Of a stretch of 64,000 nucleotides of DNA, positions 16,744 through 28,446 are shown piece after piece; position 1 is the stretch's first letter; each line of letters begins with the position of its first letter. The DNA comes from Streptomyces griseus subsp. griseus (GTDB taxonomy: Bacteria; Actinomycetota; Actinomycetes; Streptomycetales; Streptomycetaceae): NCBI RefSeq assembly GCF_000720255.1, contig NZ_JOJE01000012.1, forward strand, positions 1-64,000, in the 5' to 3' direction. The position numbers were made by a program, and so were the translations under genes. Under the pieces are notes generated by a model. That model made no database searches and had not been told where the DNA came from. It saw nothing but the letters and a program-made list of their open reading frames with translations.

Positions 16744-16913
16744 CGGTCGATTCTGCTCGGGAGCGCGCCACGCCCGCCATCCCTTTGCGGTGCGTGAGCG
16801 CGTGATCACATTTCGCGCAATTCGTCGGCGGTACGCGGCACCATCCGCGGGCCCCGGCCGTTGTGCCCCTTGAAGCGGATGTGCGGGCCTCCCGACGCGG
16901 TGGGGTCCTCGCA

Positions 16914-16919
16914 TACGAT
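16914..16919 (+). promoter_or_regulatory. Predicted -10 element of secA
   Basis: TACGAT fits the housekeeping consensus TANNNT. A weak -35 (CCCGAC) lies 17 bp upstream at 16891-16896. Transcription would start about 60 nt before the GTG, leaving room for the AAGGAG site at 16971-16976. Confidence 0.4.
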
Positions 16920-16986
16920 GGCCGTTGCTCAGTAAGTCGAATGAATCCGACCGTCCCAGGCCCGACCGGCAAGGAGACCAACCCCC

Positions 16987-19800
<2,814 letters not shown>

Positions 19801-19840
19801 GGGTGCGGCCGCAGTGCCGTAGCCAGTGCCGTAGCTGTTG

Positions 19841-19873
19841 AAGGGCCGGGTCACCTGAGGGTGCCCGGCCCTT
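19841..19873 (+). terminator. Terminator after secA
   Basis: A 14-bp stem with one bulge: AAGGGCCGGG (19841-19850) and CACC (19852-19855) pair with GGTG (19860-19863) and CCCGGCCCTT (19864-19873), loop TGAG. It could serve both secA and the convergent DUF6459 gene. Confidence 0.8.
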
Positions 19874-19878
19874 CGGTG

Positions 19879-19902
19879 TCAGCCGTCAGCCGTCAGCCGT
19901 CA
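19879..19902 (-). repeat. 7-bp tandem repeat carrying stop codons
   Basis: TCAGCCG is repeated three times, with a further TCA (19879-19902). On the minus strand each unit begins with TGA. Because 7 is not a multiple of 3, the repeats place TGA in all three frames just after the DUF6459 stop at 19900-19902. Confidence 0.7.
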
Positions 19903-20613
19903 GTCTTCGTCCGGGCAGGGCCTGCGTGGGCCGCCCAGTTCCACCGCGGTGCAGCGCCAGCGGCGGTCCTGGCCCAGTTCCAGGCGGAAGGCCATGGCAC
20001 GCAGCCGGTCGCCGGCGCCGATGCGGGCGAAGGCCTCGATGGCGCCGGGCCGGGGCATGTCGTAGCCGATGTCGCGGATGACGGGGCGGGCGCCCCGGGT
20101 GGTGCGCAGGGGGCCCTGCTCTGCGAGCCAGGCCAGTTCGTCGTAGGCGCGGCCGGCGGTGTGGCCGAGCATGAAGTGGACGGGGCGCCGGCCGCTGAGG
20201 ACCGCGAGGAGGCGGTCGGCGAAGACGTCGGTGGGCCGGAGTCGAGGGACGGGCCGCCGGGACGCCTGAGCGGGAACGCGCGGCTCGGCAGCGAGGGCGT
20301 CGGCAGCGGTGACGGCGATGGCCCCGGCGGCGTTCACGGCCCTTCTGGCGGTCGTCGAGCCGCGGCCCGGACCGGACGTCGGGCGGGTGTCCGCGGGGCG
20401 GGCGCTCGTGCGGTTGGCCCCCTTCGAGGGGCCGGACGGGCGTCCCCCGCCGGATGCAGTGCGGGTCCTGCCGCCACCGGGGGTGCGGGGCGGGGCGGCG
20501 GACGGGGCTGGACGGCTCGAGCCGACGCCCGGTGGGCCCGAGGGCAAAGTCTCGGGGCTGTGGGTGTCGGAGCGGGGAGCCATGCGTAGTGCCCTGGTCA
20601 TGACCTTGTTCAT
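19900..20613 (-). CDS. DUF6459 (Rv3235-like) family protein
   Basis: A 237-residue protein. The first 120 residues are a Ser/Pro/Gly-rich disordered region. The conserved C-terminal 110 residues (PRLRPTDVFADRLLAVLSGRRPVHFMLGHTAGRAYDEL ... CTAVELGG) match the actinobacterial Rv3235/DUF6459 family, which is found next to secA in many actinobacteria. No reaction is known. The ATG at 20613 is chosen as the first in a run of three (20613, 20601, 20583). The first-half translation has no conserved sequence, so the start is uncertain. Confidence 0.72.
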   Translation of the reverse strand: MNKVMTRALRMAPRSDTHSPETLPSGPPGVGSSRPAPSAAPPRTPGGGRTRTASGGGRPSGPSKGANRTSARPADTRPTSGPGRGSTTARRAVNAAGAIAVTAADALAAEPRVPAQASRRPVPRLRPTDVFADRLLAVLSGRRPVHFMLGHTAGRAYDELAWLAEQGPLRTTRGARPVIRDIGYDMPRPGAIEAFARIGAGDRLRAMAFRLELGQDRRWRCTAVELGGPRRPCPDED

Positions 20614-20930
20614 GGGGGATCCCGTTCGGCCGGCCCGGAACATACCGGGCAGTAACTTGCTGGTGGGGATCTTGTACGGGGCCGGGCGGGGCGGAGGCAA
20701 GGAAGCGGGGACGCGGTGTGGGCGCCCGCGAAATTCACCTATCAGGGTGGTCGTGATGCGCGAAAGCCGTGGTGGCGGGGGCGGGCAGGGTGAGTTGTGG
20801 GGCGTGGGGTGGACGCGTGCGGGGCTCGGGGCAGGGACTCGAAAGGGGACGGCCGCACGTATCCTGAAGGCCCTTCCCAGGGTCCACAAGCGGAGTTCTC
20901 GACCAGCCCCCGACCACGAAAGCGGCAGCC
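20614..20930. other. 317-bp divergent intergenic region
   Basis: The region separates the divergent DUF6459 and DUF6912 genes. For the minus strand, TATGTT (complement of 20639-20644) could be a -10 element about 26 bp before the ATG. For the plus strand, TATCCT (20860-20865) is a candidate -10 for the DUF6912 gene. No coding frame or stable RNA was recognised. Confidence 0.4.
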
Positions 20931-21446
20931 ATGCGCGTCTACGTCCCCCTGACCCTTCCCGGTCTCGCCGAGGCGTACAAGACGGGTGAGCTGGGGGCCG
21001 GGCCACTCGTCGCGTACGCCGTCACGCCGGCGCTGCGCGAGTGGTACCTCTCCGACGACCTGGAGGAACTGGAGTACGCGGCGCTGAACCGGGCCGCGCT
21101 GGCCTCGCTGCGGCTGCTCGCGACGGACCCGGGCGCGGCCCGGAAGCGGGTCGTGGTCGCCGTCGACGTACCCGACCGCGCGGCGACGGCCGACCCCGAC
21201 CGGGCGCTCGACCCGGCCGCGCTCGGCGAGGTGCGGGTCGCCGGGGCCGTGCCGCTGGCGAAGGCGGCCGCCGTGCACGTCGACGCGGGGGACGCGGAAG
21301 CGGACGTGGCCGCGGCGGCGCGGGCGCTGGAGGCGGCGGACCGCGGTGACGACGACGCTCAGTTCGTCGTGGACGGAGCCGAGGACCACGAGCTCCTCTG
21401 GTACGCGACGCAGGAGATCCCCAACCTGGTGGGGCTCGGGGACTGA
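20931..21446 (+). CDS. DUF6912 family protein
   Basis: A 171-residue acidic protein beginning MRVYVPLTLPGL and ending QEIPNLVGLGD, the pattern of the actinobacterial DUF6912 family. No catalytic motif, signal peptide or membrane segment is visible. Codon third positions are strongly GC, supporting a real gene. Its position next to secA and the DUF6459 gene is typical. Function unknown. Confidence 0.85.
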   Translation: MRVYVPLTLPGLAEAYKTGELGAGPLVAYAVTPALREWYLSDDLEELEYAALNRAALASLRLLATDPGAARKRVVVAVDVPDRAATADPDRALDPAALGEVRVAGAVPLAKAAAVHVDAGDAEADVAAAARALEAADRGDDDAQFVVDGAEDHELLWYATQEIPNLVGLGD

Positions 21447-21571
21447 ACGCGGCGCACTGTGCACCGGCGTGCCCCGCCGAGCCCCGGTGGATGCGCCCCG
21501 GTGAACCCCGGGTGTCGCAGCTCGCACCCACCCCGTGACGTTCCGTCCTCGTGATTGTCAGTGGCGGCGGG

Positions 21572-21584
21572 TACGTTTTTGGCA
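21572..21584 (+). promoter_or_regulatory. -10 element implying a leaderless start for the HAD gene
   Basis: TACGTT (21572-21577) is followed after 6 nt by the ATG at 21584, so transcription would start at the A of the start codon. No Shine-Dalgarno is present. No good -35 is seen at 17 bp. Confidence 0.5.
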
Positions 21585-22249
21585 TGGGGAAGCACGGAGC
21601 CGCACACATTGTCTGGGACTGGAACGGAACGCTGTTCCACGACAACGAGGCGATCATCGGGGCGACGAACGCGGCGTTCGCCGAGTTGGGCATCGGATCC
21701 ATCACCCTGGAGCAGTACCGGGCGCTGTACTGCGTACCGGTGCCGAAGTTCTACGAGCGGCTGATGGGGCGGCTGCCGACCGACACCGAGTGGGAGGTCA
21801 TGGACGAGATCTTCCACCGGTACTACGCCGAGCACCGGGTGTCGTGCGCGCTGACGCGGGGCGCGGTCGAACTGCTCACCGGGTGGCGGTCGTCCGGCCG
21901 GAGCCAGTCGATTCTGAGCATGTACACGCACGACGAGCTGGTCCCGTTGGTGCGGGGGTTCGGGATCGAGCAGCACTTCATACGCGTCGACGGGCGCGTC
22001 GGGCCGTCCGGGGGCAGCAAGGCCGAGCACATGGTGCGCCACCTCGGCTCCCTCACGGGGATCGAGGCGAGACGCACCGTGGTGATCGGGGATGCCGCCG
22101 ACGACGCGATCGCCGCGCGGCACGTGGGAGCGCGGGCCGTGTTGTACACCGGCGGTTCGCACGGCCGGGCCAGCCTCGAGGAGGTGGGCGTCCCCGTCGT
22201 GGACACCCTGGAGGAAGCGGTGGCGGAGGCCGAGCGACTGGCGGCGTGA
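21584..22249 (+). CDS. HAD superfamily hydrolase (phosphoglycolate phosphatase-like)
   Basis: A 221-residue HAD protein. Motif I reads DWNGT (residues 12-16), so the nucleophile D12 is present but the usual second Asp is Asn, as in a number of actinobacterial relatives. Motif II is in SILSMYTHD, the motif III Lys is in GGSKAEHM, and motif IV is VVIGDAADD. A helical cap domain lies at about residues 20-90. Substrate unknown. The ATG at 21584 is chosen because the -10 element 6 nt upstream predicts a leaderless message; an upstream in-frame ATG at 21551 overlaps that promoter. Confidence 0.87.
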   Translation: MGKHGAAHIVWDWNGTLFHDNEAIIGATNAAFAELGIGSITLEQYRALYCVPVPKFYERLMGRLPTDTEWEVMDEIFHRYYAEHRVSCALTRGAVELLTGWRSSGRSQSILSMYTHDELVPLVRGFGIEQHFIRVDGRVGPSGGSKAEHMVRHLGSLTGIEARRTVVIGDAADDAIAARHVGARAVLYTGGSHGRASLEEVGVPVVDTLEEAVAEAERLAA

Positions 22250-22299
22250 GCGCCACCGCGGACGTGCCTCGCCGCCGCTCGCCCGGGTCCGGTGAACCC

Positions 22300-22866
22300 T
22301 CAGCTCACCGGTGCCTTGGCCCGAAGCACCTTCAGGAACTCGCGCATCCAGGTCGGGTGGTCCGGCCAGGCGCGGGAGGAGACGAGGGTGCCGTCGACGA
22401 CCGCCTCGGCGTCCTGGAACGTGGCGCCGGCGGTCTGCATGTCGAGTTCGAGCGCGGGGTACGCCGTGACGCGGCGCCCGCTGAGGCTGTCGATGGCGGC
22501 GGTGAGGAGGGGACCGTGGCAGATCTGGGCGACCGGCTTGTCCGCGTCGAAGAAGGACTTGAGGAGCTTACGGAGCTCGGGGTCGTTGCGGAGGTACTCG
22601 GGGGCGCGGCCCCCGGGGACGACGACGGCCACGTACTGACCGGGGTCCACCTCGGCGAAGGCGAGGTCGGCGGGCCAGGTGTAGCCGGGTTTCTCGGTGT
22701 AGGTGTCGAAGCCGGGTTCGAAGTCGTGGACGACGAACTGGAGCTTCTTGCGGGTGGGGGCTGCGATGTGCACCTCGTAGCCCTCTTCGCGGAGGCGCTG
22801 GTAGGGGTACAGGACTTCCAGGGACTCCGCCGCGTCGCCGGTGACGATGAGGATTTTCGCTGTCAT
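22300..22866 (-). CDS. DJ-1/PfpI family protein
   Basis: A 188-residue protein with the glutamine amidotransferase-like fold. The conserved Glu is E14 (GDAAESLEVLYPYQRL), the nucleophile elbow AQICHGPLL has C116-H117, and DGTLVSSRAWPDHPTW is the C-terminal signature of PfpI-like members. Such proteins act as intracellular proteases, chaperones or deglycases of glycated molecules; which applies here cannot be told. Convergent with the HAD gene (50 bp apart). It is transcribed away from the region upstream of glutamate dehydrogenase. Confidence 0.9.
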   Translation of the reverse strand: MTAKILIVTGDAAESLEVLYPYQRLREEGYEVHIAAPTRKKLQFVVHDFEPGFDTYTEKPGYTWPADLAFAEVDPGQYVAVVVPGGRAPEYLRNDPELRKLLKSFFDADKPVAQICHGPLLTAAIDSLSGRRVTAYPALELDMQTAGATFQDAEAVVDGTLVSSRAWPDHPTWMREFLKVLRAKAPVS

Positions 22867-23389
22867 GTCGGTGCGCTCCCCTCAGGTCACTCTCAGGGTG
22901 CCCCGGCGCGGACGCCGGCGTCGAGTTCTGCCGCCCCCTGCACGAGGACACCGGCTGCGCCTCTGTGCAGAACGTCAAACTTCCACCCCCGGTTTTGTAC
23001 ACATACGGCTCATGACGTGGCCCCCGTGGGGAGCGATAGCCTTGGTGGCGTGATCAGCGCGATAGCTCGCGGGGGCGGCGTTGCCCCTGCCCTGCGCCCG
23101 GTGAGCACGGACCATCTCCGTGACCGGGCGGCGCTCGCTGGTCGTCGCGGGCGGGACGGGACCCTCAGAGCTCCCAGGACGCCGTACGCACCCACACCGG
23201 GCACGGCGCCGAGAGCAGCGTCACACCGTTCGGGCGTGTCGAAAATGGCCGATAACCCCCCGCTCATCTCCCCTTGCGGCATAGCGTCGAAGCAGACCGG
23301 ACACCCCGCGTCTGGGCGTTGCGTCGGAAGGGCGGAGACCGTACTTCCTTCTACGTCACGCAATGGCGCGCGACAGGAGCCAGAGGACA
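22867..23389. other. 523-bp intergenic region before glutamate dehydrogenase
   Basis: The region holds the divergent promoters of the DJ-1/PfpI gene and the glutamate dehydrogenase gene. An open frame from a GTG at 23050 (preceded by TAGCCT at 23037-23042, spacing 7) runs 133 codons to 23451 and overlaps the dehydrogenase start. Its codon use is weaker than that of known genes, so it is not called. No stable RNA was recognised. Confidence 0.4.
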
Positions 23390-26300
23390 ATGCAGACCAA
23401 GCTGGACGAAGCCAAGGCCGAGTTGCTGGAGAGGGCTGCTCGGGTCGCTGAGAACAGCCCGGTCGGGGGGCACCTACCCACCGGGACGACGGGCGAGGGC
23501 ACCCCGGACCGGGAGACCGTGCTCGCGTTCCTCCAGCGTTACTACCTGCACACCGCCCCGGAGGACCTGAGCGACCGCGACCCGGTCGACATCTTCGGAG
23601 CCGCTTTCTCGCACTACCGGCTGGCCGAGAACCGCCCACAGGGCACCGCCAGCGTCCGGGTCCACACCCCGACCGTCGAGGAGAACGGCTGGACGTGCAG
23701 CCACTCCGTCGTCGAGGTCGTCACCGACGACATGCCCTTCCTCGTGGACTCCGTGACGAACGAGCTGACCCGCCAGGGCCGCGGCATCCACGTCGTCATC
23801 CACCCGCAGGTCGTCGTCCGCCGCGACGTCACAGGCAGGCTCATCGAGGTGCTCAAGGCACCCCGCTCCGAGGACCTCCCGCACGACGCGCACACCGAGT
23901 CCTGGATCCACGTCGAGATCGACCGGGAGACCGACCGCGGCGACCTCAAGCAGATCACCGCCGATCTGCTGCGCGTCCTGTCCGACGTCCGCGAGGCCGT
24001 CGAGGACTGGGACAAGATGCGGGACGCGGCGCTGCGCATGGCCGATGAGCTGCCCGCGGAGCCGGTCGCCTCGGACCTGCGCGAGCAGGAGATCGACGAG
24101 GCGCGCGAGCTGCTGCGCTGGCTGGCCGCCGACCACTTCACCTTCCTCGGCTACCGCGAGTACCGGCTGCGGGGGGACGACTCCCTCGCCGCCGTGCCCG
24201 GCACCGGCCTCGGCGTCCTGCGCTCCGATCCGCAGCACTCCGGCGACGAGAGCCACCCGGTCAGCCCGTCCTTCGAGCGGCTGCCCGCGGACGCCCGCGC
24301 CAAGGCGCGCGAGCACAACCTGCTCGTCCTCACCAAGGCGAACAGCCGGTCCACCGTGCACCGGCCGTCGTACCTGGACTACATCGGCGTCAAGAAGTTC
24401 GACGCGGACGGCAACGTCGTCGGTGAGCGTCGCTTCCTCGGCCTGTTCTCCTCCGCCGCCTACACCGAGTCCGTCCGCCGGGTCCCGGTGATCCGGCGCA
24501 AGGTCGACGAGGTCCTGGAGAGCGCCGGCTTCTCGCCCAACAGCCACGACGGCCGCGACCTGCTCCAGATCCTGGAGACGTACCCGCGCGACGAGCTGTT
24601 CCAGACGCCGGTCGACGAGCTGCAGTCCATCGTGACCTCCGTGCTCTACCTCCAGGAGCGCCGGCGCCTCAGGCTCTACCTGCGCCAGGACGAGTACGGG
24701 CGCTACTACTCCGCCCTCGTCTACCTCCCGCGCGACCGCTACACCACCGGTGTCCGCCTCAGGATCATCGACATCCTGAAGGAGGAGCTCGGCGGTATCA
24801 GCGTCGACTTCACCGCCTGGAACACCGAGTCGATCCTCTCCCGGCTGCACTTCGTCGTCCGCGTCCCGCCGGGCACCGAACTGCCCGAGCTCAGCGACGG
24901 CGACAAGGAGCGCATCGAGGCACGGCTCGTCGAGGCCGCCCGCTCCTGGGTCGACGGGTTCTCGGACGCGCTGAACGCCGAACTCGGCGAGGAGCGCGCC
25001 GCCGAGCTGCTGCGCCGTTACAACAACGCCTTCCCCGAGGGCTACAAGGCCGACCACTCGCCGCGCGCGGCCGTCGCCGACCTGTGCAACCTGGAGCGGC
25101 TCAGCGAGGAGGAGGGCAACGACTTCGCCCTCAGCCTGTACGAGCCGGTGGGCGCCGCACCGGACGAACGCCGGTTCAAGATCTACCGCAAGGGCGAGTC
25201 GGTCTCCCTCTCCGCGGTGCTGCCGGTCCTCAGCCGGCTCGGCGTCGAGGTGGTGGACGAGCGGCCGTACGAGCTGCGCTGCTCGGACCGGAGCGTCGCC
25301 TGGATCTACGACTTCGGCCTGCGCATCCCCAAGTCACTCGCCGGCGGTAACGGCGACTACCTCGGTGACGACGGCCGCGAGCGGTTCCAGGAGGCGTTCG
25401 CCGCCACCTGGACCGGCAAGGCGGAGAACGACGGCTTCAACGCCCTCGTGCTGGGCGCGGGGCTGACCTGGCGGCAGGCGATGGTGCTGCGGGCGTACGC
25501 GAAGTACCTGCGGCAGGCCGGGTCGACGTTCAGCCAGGACTACATGGAGGACACCCTCCGCACCAACGTCCACACCACCCGCCTGCTGGTCTCCCTCTTC
25601 GAGGCGCGGATGTCCCCCGAGCGCCAGCGCGCCGGGATGGAGATCGTCGACGCCCTGCTGGAGGAGCTGGACGCCGCCCTCGACCAGGTGGCGAGCCTCG
25701 ACGAGGACAGGATCCTGCGGTCCTTCCTCACCGTCATCAAGGCGACGCTGCGCACCAACTTCTTCCAGGAGGCGGAGGGCGGCAAGCCGCACGCCTACGT
25801 CTCCATGAAGTTCGACCCGCAGGCCATCCCGGACCTGCCGGCCCCGCGCCCGGCGTTCGAGATCTGGGTGTACTCGCCGCGCGTCGAGGGCGTGCACCTG
25901 CGGTTCGGGAAGGTCGCGCGCGGTGGTCTGCGCTGGTCCGACCGGCGTGAGGACTTCCGGACCGAGATCCTCGGCCTGGTGAAGGCGCAGATGGTGAAGA
26001 ACACCGTCATCGTGCCCGTCGGCGCCAAGGGCGGCTTCGTCGCCAAGCAGCTGCCGGACCCGAGCGTCGACCGGGACGCCTGGCTGGCCGAGGGCATCGC
26101 CAGCTACAAGATGTTCATTTCGGCGCTGCTCGACATCACCGACAACATGGTGGCCGGCGAGGTCGTCCCGCCGGCGGACGTCGTCCGGCACGACGAGGAC
26201 GACACCTATCTGGTGGTCGCCGCCGACAAGGGCACGGCGACGTTCTCGGACATCGCCAACGAGGTCGCCGAGTCGTACAACTTCTGGCTCGGGGACGCCT

Positions 26301-28330
26301 TCGCCTCCGGCGGCTCGGCGGGCTACGACCACAAGGGCATGGGCATCACCGCCCGCGGCGCCTGGGAGTCCGTCAAGCGGCACTTCCAGGAGCTGGGCGT
26401 GAACACGCAGGCCGAGGACTTCACGGTCGTCGGCATCGGTGACATGTCGGGTGACGTGTTCGGCAACGGCATGCTGCTCTCCGAGCACATCCGCCTGGTC
26501 GCCGCCTTCGATCACCGTCACATCTTCATCGACCCGCACCCCGTCGCGGAGACCTCCTACGCCGAGCGCCGCCGCCTGTTCGAGCTGCCCCGCTCCAGCT
26601 GGGCCGACTACAACACCGAGCTGCTGTCGGCCGGCGGCGGGATCTTCCCCCGTACGGCGAAGTCGATCCCGGTCAACGCACACATCCGCGAGGTCCTCGG
26701 CATCGAGGAGCGCGTCAGCAAGATGACGCCGGCCGACCTGATGAAGGCGATCCTCAAGGCGCCGGTGGACCTGCTGTGGAACGGCGGCATCGGTACGTAC
26801 GTCAAGGCGGCCGGCGAGACGCACGCCGACGTCGGCGACAAGGCCAACGACCCCATCCGCGTGGACGGCGCGGACCTGCGGGTCCAGGTCGTCGGCGAGG
26901 GCGGCAACCTGGGGCTCACCCAGCTGGGCCGGATCGAGTTCGCGCTGCGCGGCGGCCGGATCAACACGGACGCCATCGACAACAGCGCGGGCGTGGACAC
27001 CTCCGACCACGAGGTGAACATCAAGATCCTGCTCAACGGCCTGGTCGCGGACGGCGACATGACCGTCAAGCAGCGCAACAAGCTGCTCGCCGAGATGACC
27101 GACGAGGTCGGCGCGCTGGTCCTGCGCAACAACTACGCGCAGAACACGGCGATCGCCAACGCCCTCGCCCAGTCCAAGGACATGCTCCACGCCCAGCAGC
27201 GCTTCATCCGCCACCTGGTGCGCGAGGGCCACCTCGACCGGGCCCTGGAGTTCCTGCCCACCGACCGTCAGATCCGCGAGCGCCTCAGCCAGGGCCAGGG
27301 CCTGACCAGTCCGGAGACGGCCGTCCTGCTGGCGTACACGAAGATCACGGTCGCCGAGGAGCTGCTGCACACCTCGCTGCCCGACGACCCCTACCTGCGC
27401 GGTCTGCTGCACTGCTACTTCCCGACCGCGCTGCGCGAGCAGTTCGCCGACCGCGTCGACGGCCACCCGCTGCACCGTGAGATCACCACGACCGTCCTGG
27501 TCAACGACACGGTCAACACGGGCGGTACGACCTACCTGCACCGCCTGCGTGAGGAGACCGGTGCCTCGCTGGAGGAGATCGTCCGGGCGCAGACCGCGGC
27601 CCGCGCGATCTTCCGCTCCTCCGAGGTGTGGGACGCGGTCGAGGCGCTCGACAACCAGGTCGACGCCGATGTCCAGACCCGGATCCGGCTGCACTCGCGC
27701 CGTCTGGTGGAGCGCGGCACGCGCTGGCTGCTCAACAACCGGCCGCAGCCGTTGCAGCTCGCCGAGACCGTCGACTTCTTCGCCGAGCGCGTCGAGCACG
27801 TCTGGTCGCAGCTGCCGAAGCTGCTGCGGGGCGCGGACCTGGAGTGGTACCAGAAGATCCACGACGAGCTGACGGGCGCCGGCGTCCCGGACGAGCTGGC
27901 CACCCGGGTGGCCGGGTTCTCGTCCGCCTTCCCGACGCTCGACATCGTCTCGGTGGGCGACCGCATGAGCCGGGAGCCGCTGGATGTCGCCGACGTCTAC
28001 TACGACCTCGCCGACCGGCTGCACATCACCCAGCTGATGGACCGCATCATCGAGCTGCCCCGCGCCGACCGCTGGCAGTCCATGGCCCGCGCCTCCATCC
28101 GCGAGGACCTGTACGCGGCCCACGCGGCACTGACGGCGGAGGTCCTGGCCGTCGGCAACGGCACGTCCACTCCCGAGCAGCGCTTCAAGGCGTGGCAGGA
28201 GAAGAACGCGGCGCTGCTGGGCCGGGCGCGGACGACTCTGGACGAGATCCAGAGCTCCGACTCGTTCGACCTGGCCAACCTGTCGGTGGCGATGCGGACG
28301 ATGCGGACGCTGCTGCGGTCGCATTCATAG
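23390..28330 (+). CDS. gdh: NAD-specific glutamate dehydrogenase, large (about 180 kDa) type
   Basis: A 1646-residue enzyme that oxidatively deaminates glutamate to 2-oxoglutarate and ammonia with NAD. The very large size matches the L-GDH180 class described in Streptomyces. About 700 N-terminal residues with ACT-like regulatory segments precede the catalytic core, which includes KVARGGLRWSDRREDFRTEILGLVKAQMVKN and VIVPVGAKGGFV (about residues 840-885) and the Rossmann part GIGDMSGDVFGNGML. A long helical C-terminal domain follows. The ATG at 23390 is used; an in-frame ATG 27 bp upstream lacks a Shine-Dalgarno. Monocistronic, with a strong terminator. Confidence 0.95.
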   Translation: MQTKLDEAKAELLERAARVAENSPVGGHLPTGTTGEGTPDRETVLAFLQRYYLHTAPEDLSDRDPVDIFGAAFSHYRLAENRPQGTASVRVHTPTVEENGWTCSHSVVEVVTDDMPFLVDSVTNELTRQGRGIHVVIHPQVVVRRDVTGRLIEVLKAPRSEDLPHDAHTESWIHVEIDRETDRGDLKQITADLLRVLSDVREAVEDWDKMRDAALRMADELPAEPVASDLREQEIDEARELLRWLAADHFTFLGYREYRLRGDDSLAAVPGTGLGVLRSDPQHSGDESHPVSPSFERLPADARAKAREHNLLVLTKANSRSTVHRPSYLDYIGVKKFDADGNVVGERRFLGLFSSAAYTESVRRVPVIRRKVDEVLESAGFSPNSHDGRDLLQILETYPRDELFQTPVDELQSIVTSVLYLQERRRLRLYLRQDEYGRYYSALVYLPRDRYTTGVRLRIIDILKEELGGISVDFTAWNTESILSRLHFVVRVPPGTELPELSDGDKERIEARLVEAARSWVDGFSDALNAELGEERAAELLRRYNNAFPEGYKADHSPRAAVADLCNLERLSEEEGNDFALSLYEPVGAAPDERRFKIYRKGESVSLSAVLPVLSRLGVEVVDERPYELRCSDRSVAWIYDFGLRIPKSLAGGNGDYLGDDGRERFQEAFAATWTGKAENDGFNALVLGAGLTWRQAMVLRAYAKYLRQAGSTFSQDYMEDTLRTNVHTTRLLVSLFEARMSPERQRAGMEIVDALLEELDAALDQVASLDEDRILRSFLTVIKATLRTNFFQEAEGGKPHAYVSMKFDPQAIPDLPAPRPAFEIWVYSPRVEGVHLRFGKVARGGLRWSDRREDFRTEILGLVKAQMVKNTVIVPVGAKGGFVAKQLPDPSVDRDAWLAEGIASYKMFISALLDITDNMVAGEVVPPADVVRHDEDDTYLVVAADKGTATFSDIANEVAESYNFWLGDAFASGGSAGYDHKGMGITARGAWESVKRHFQELGVNTQAEDFTVVGIGDMSGDVFGNGMLLSEHIRLVAAFDHRHIFIDPHPVAETSYAERRRLFELPRSSWADYNTELLSAGGGIFPRTAKSIPVNAHIREVLGIEERVSKMTPADLMKAILKAPVDLLWNGGIGTYVKAAGETHADVGDKANDPIRVDGADLRVQVVGEGGNLGLTQLGRIEFALRGGRINTDAIDNSAGVDTSDHEVNIKILLNGLVADGDMTVKQRNKLLAEMTDEVGALVLRNNYAQNTAIANALAQSKDMLHAQQRFIRHLVREGHLDRALEFLPTDRQIRERLSQGQGLTSPETAVLLAYTKITVAEELLHTSLPDDPYLRGLLHCYFPTALREQFADRVDGHPLHREITTTVLVNDTVNTGGTTYLHRLREETGASLEEIVRAQTAARAIFRSSEVWDAVEALDNQVDADVQTRIRLHSRRLVERGTRWLLNNRPQPLQLAETVDFFAERVEHVWSQLPKLLRGADLEWYQKIHDELTGAGVPDELATRVAGFSSAFPTLDIVSVGDRMSREPLDVADVYYDLADRLHITQLMDRIIELPRADRWQSMARASIREDLYAAHAALTAEVLAVGNGTSTPEQRFKAWQEKNAALLGRARTTLDEIQSSDSFDLANLSVAMRTMRTLLRSHS

Positions 28331-28344
28331 GCGGTACGACAGTG

Positions 28345-28382
28345 AGGGCGCCCCGGGCCGAAGGCTCGGGGCGCCCTGTTTT
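28345..28382 (+). terminator. Terminator after glutamate dehydrogenase
   Basis: A 15-bp stem (28345-28359 with 28363-28377, one G-U pair) has a 3-nt loop, then TGTTTTC (the last T is 28382). This is a strong intrinsic terminator. Confidence 0.9.
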
Positions 28383-28433
28383 CCGGGCCCCCGCTCTTCG
28401 GTGGGCATCCCGGGTATAAATGGGCAATTCCGA

Positions 28434-28446
28434 TAAAGTGGCCGCG
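28434..28446 (+). promoter_or_regulatory. -10 element implying a leaderless start at 28446
   Basis: TAAAGT (28434-28439) is followed by 6 nt and the GTG at 28446, with no Shine-Dalgarno. The predicted transcription start is the G of the start codon. Confidence 0.5.

Noticed and set aside
20639..20660. Motif ATACCGGGCAGTAAC before the DUF6459 gene as a regulator site
   Set aside because: It looks partly symmetric, but there is one copy only and no regulator nearby, so it is not called.
25334..28324. 996-codon antisense frame inside glutamate dehydrogenase
   Set aside because: The same GC-driven artefact. The plus strand encodes a full-length conserved enzyme.
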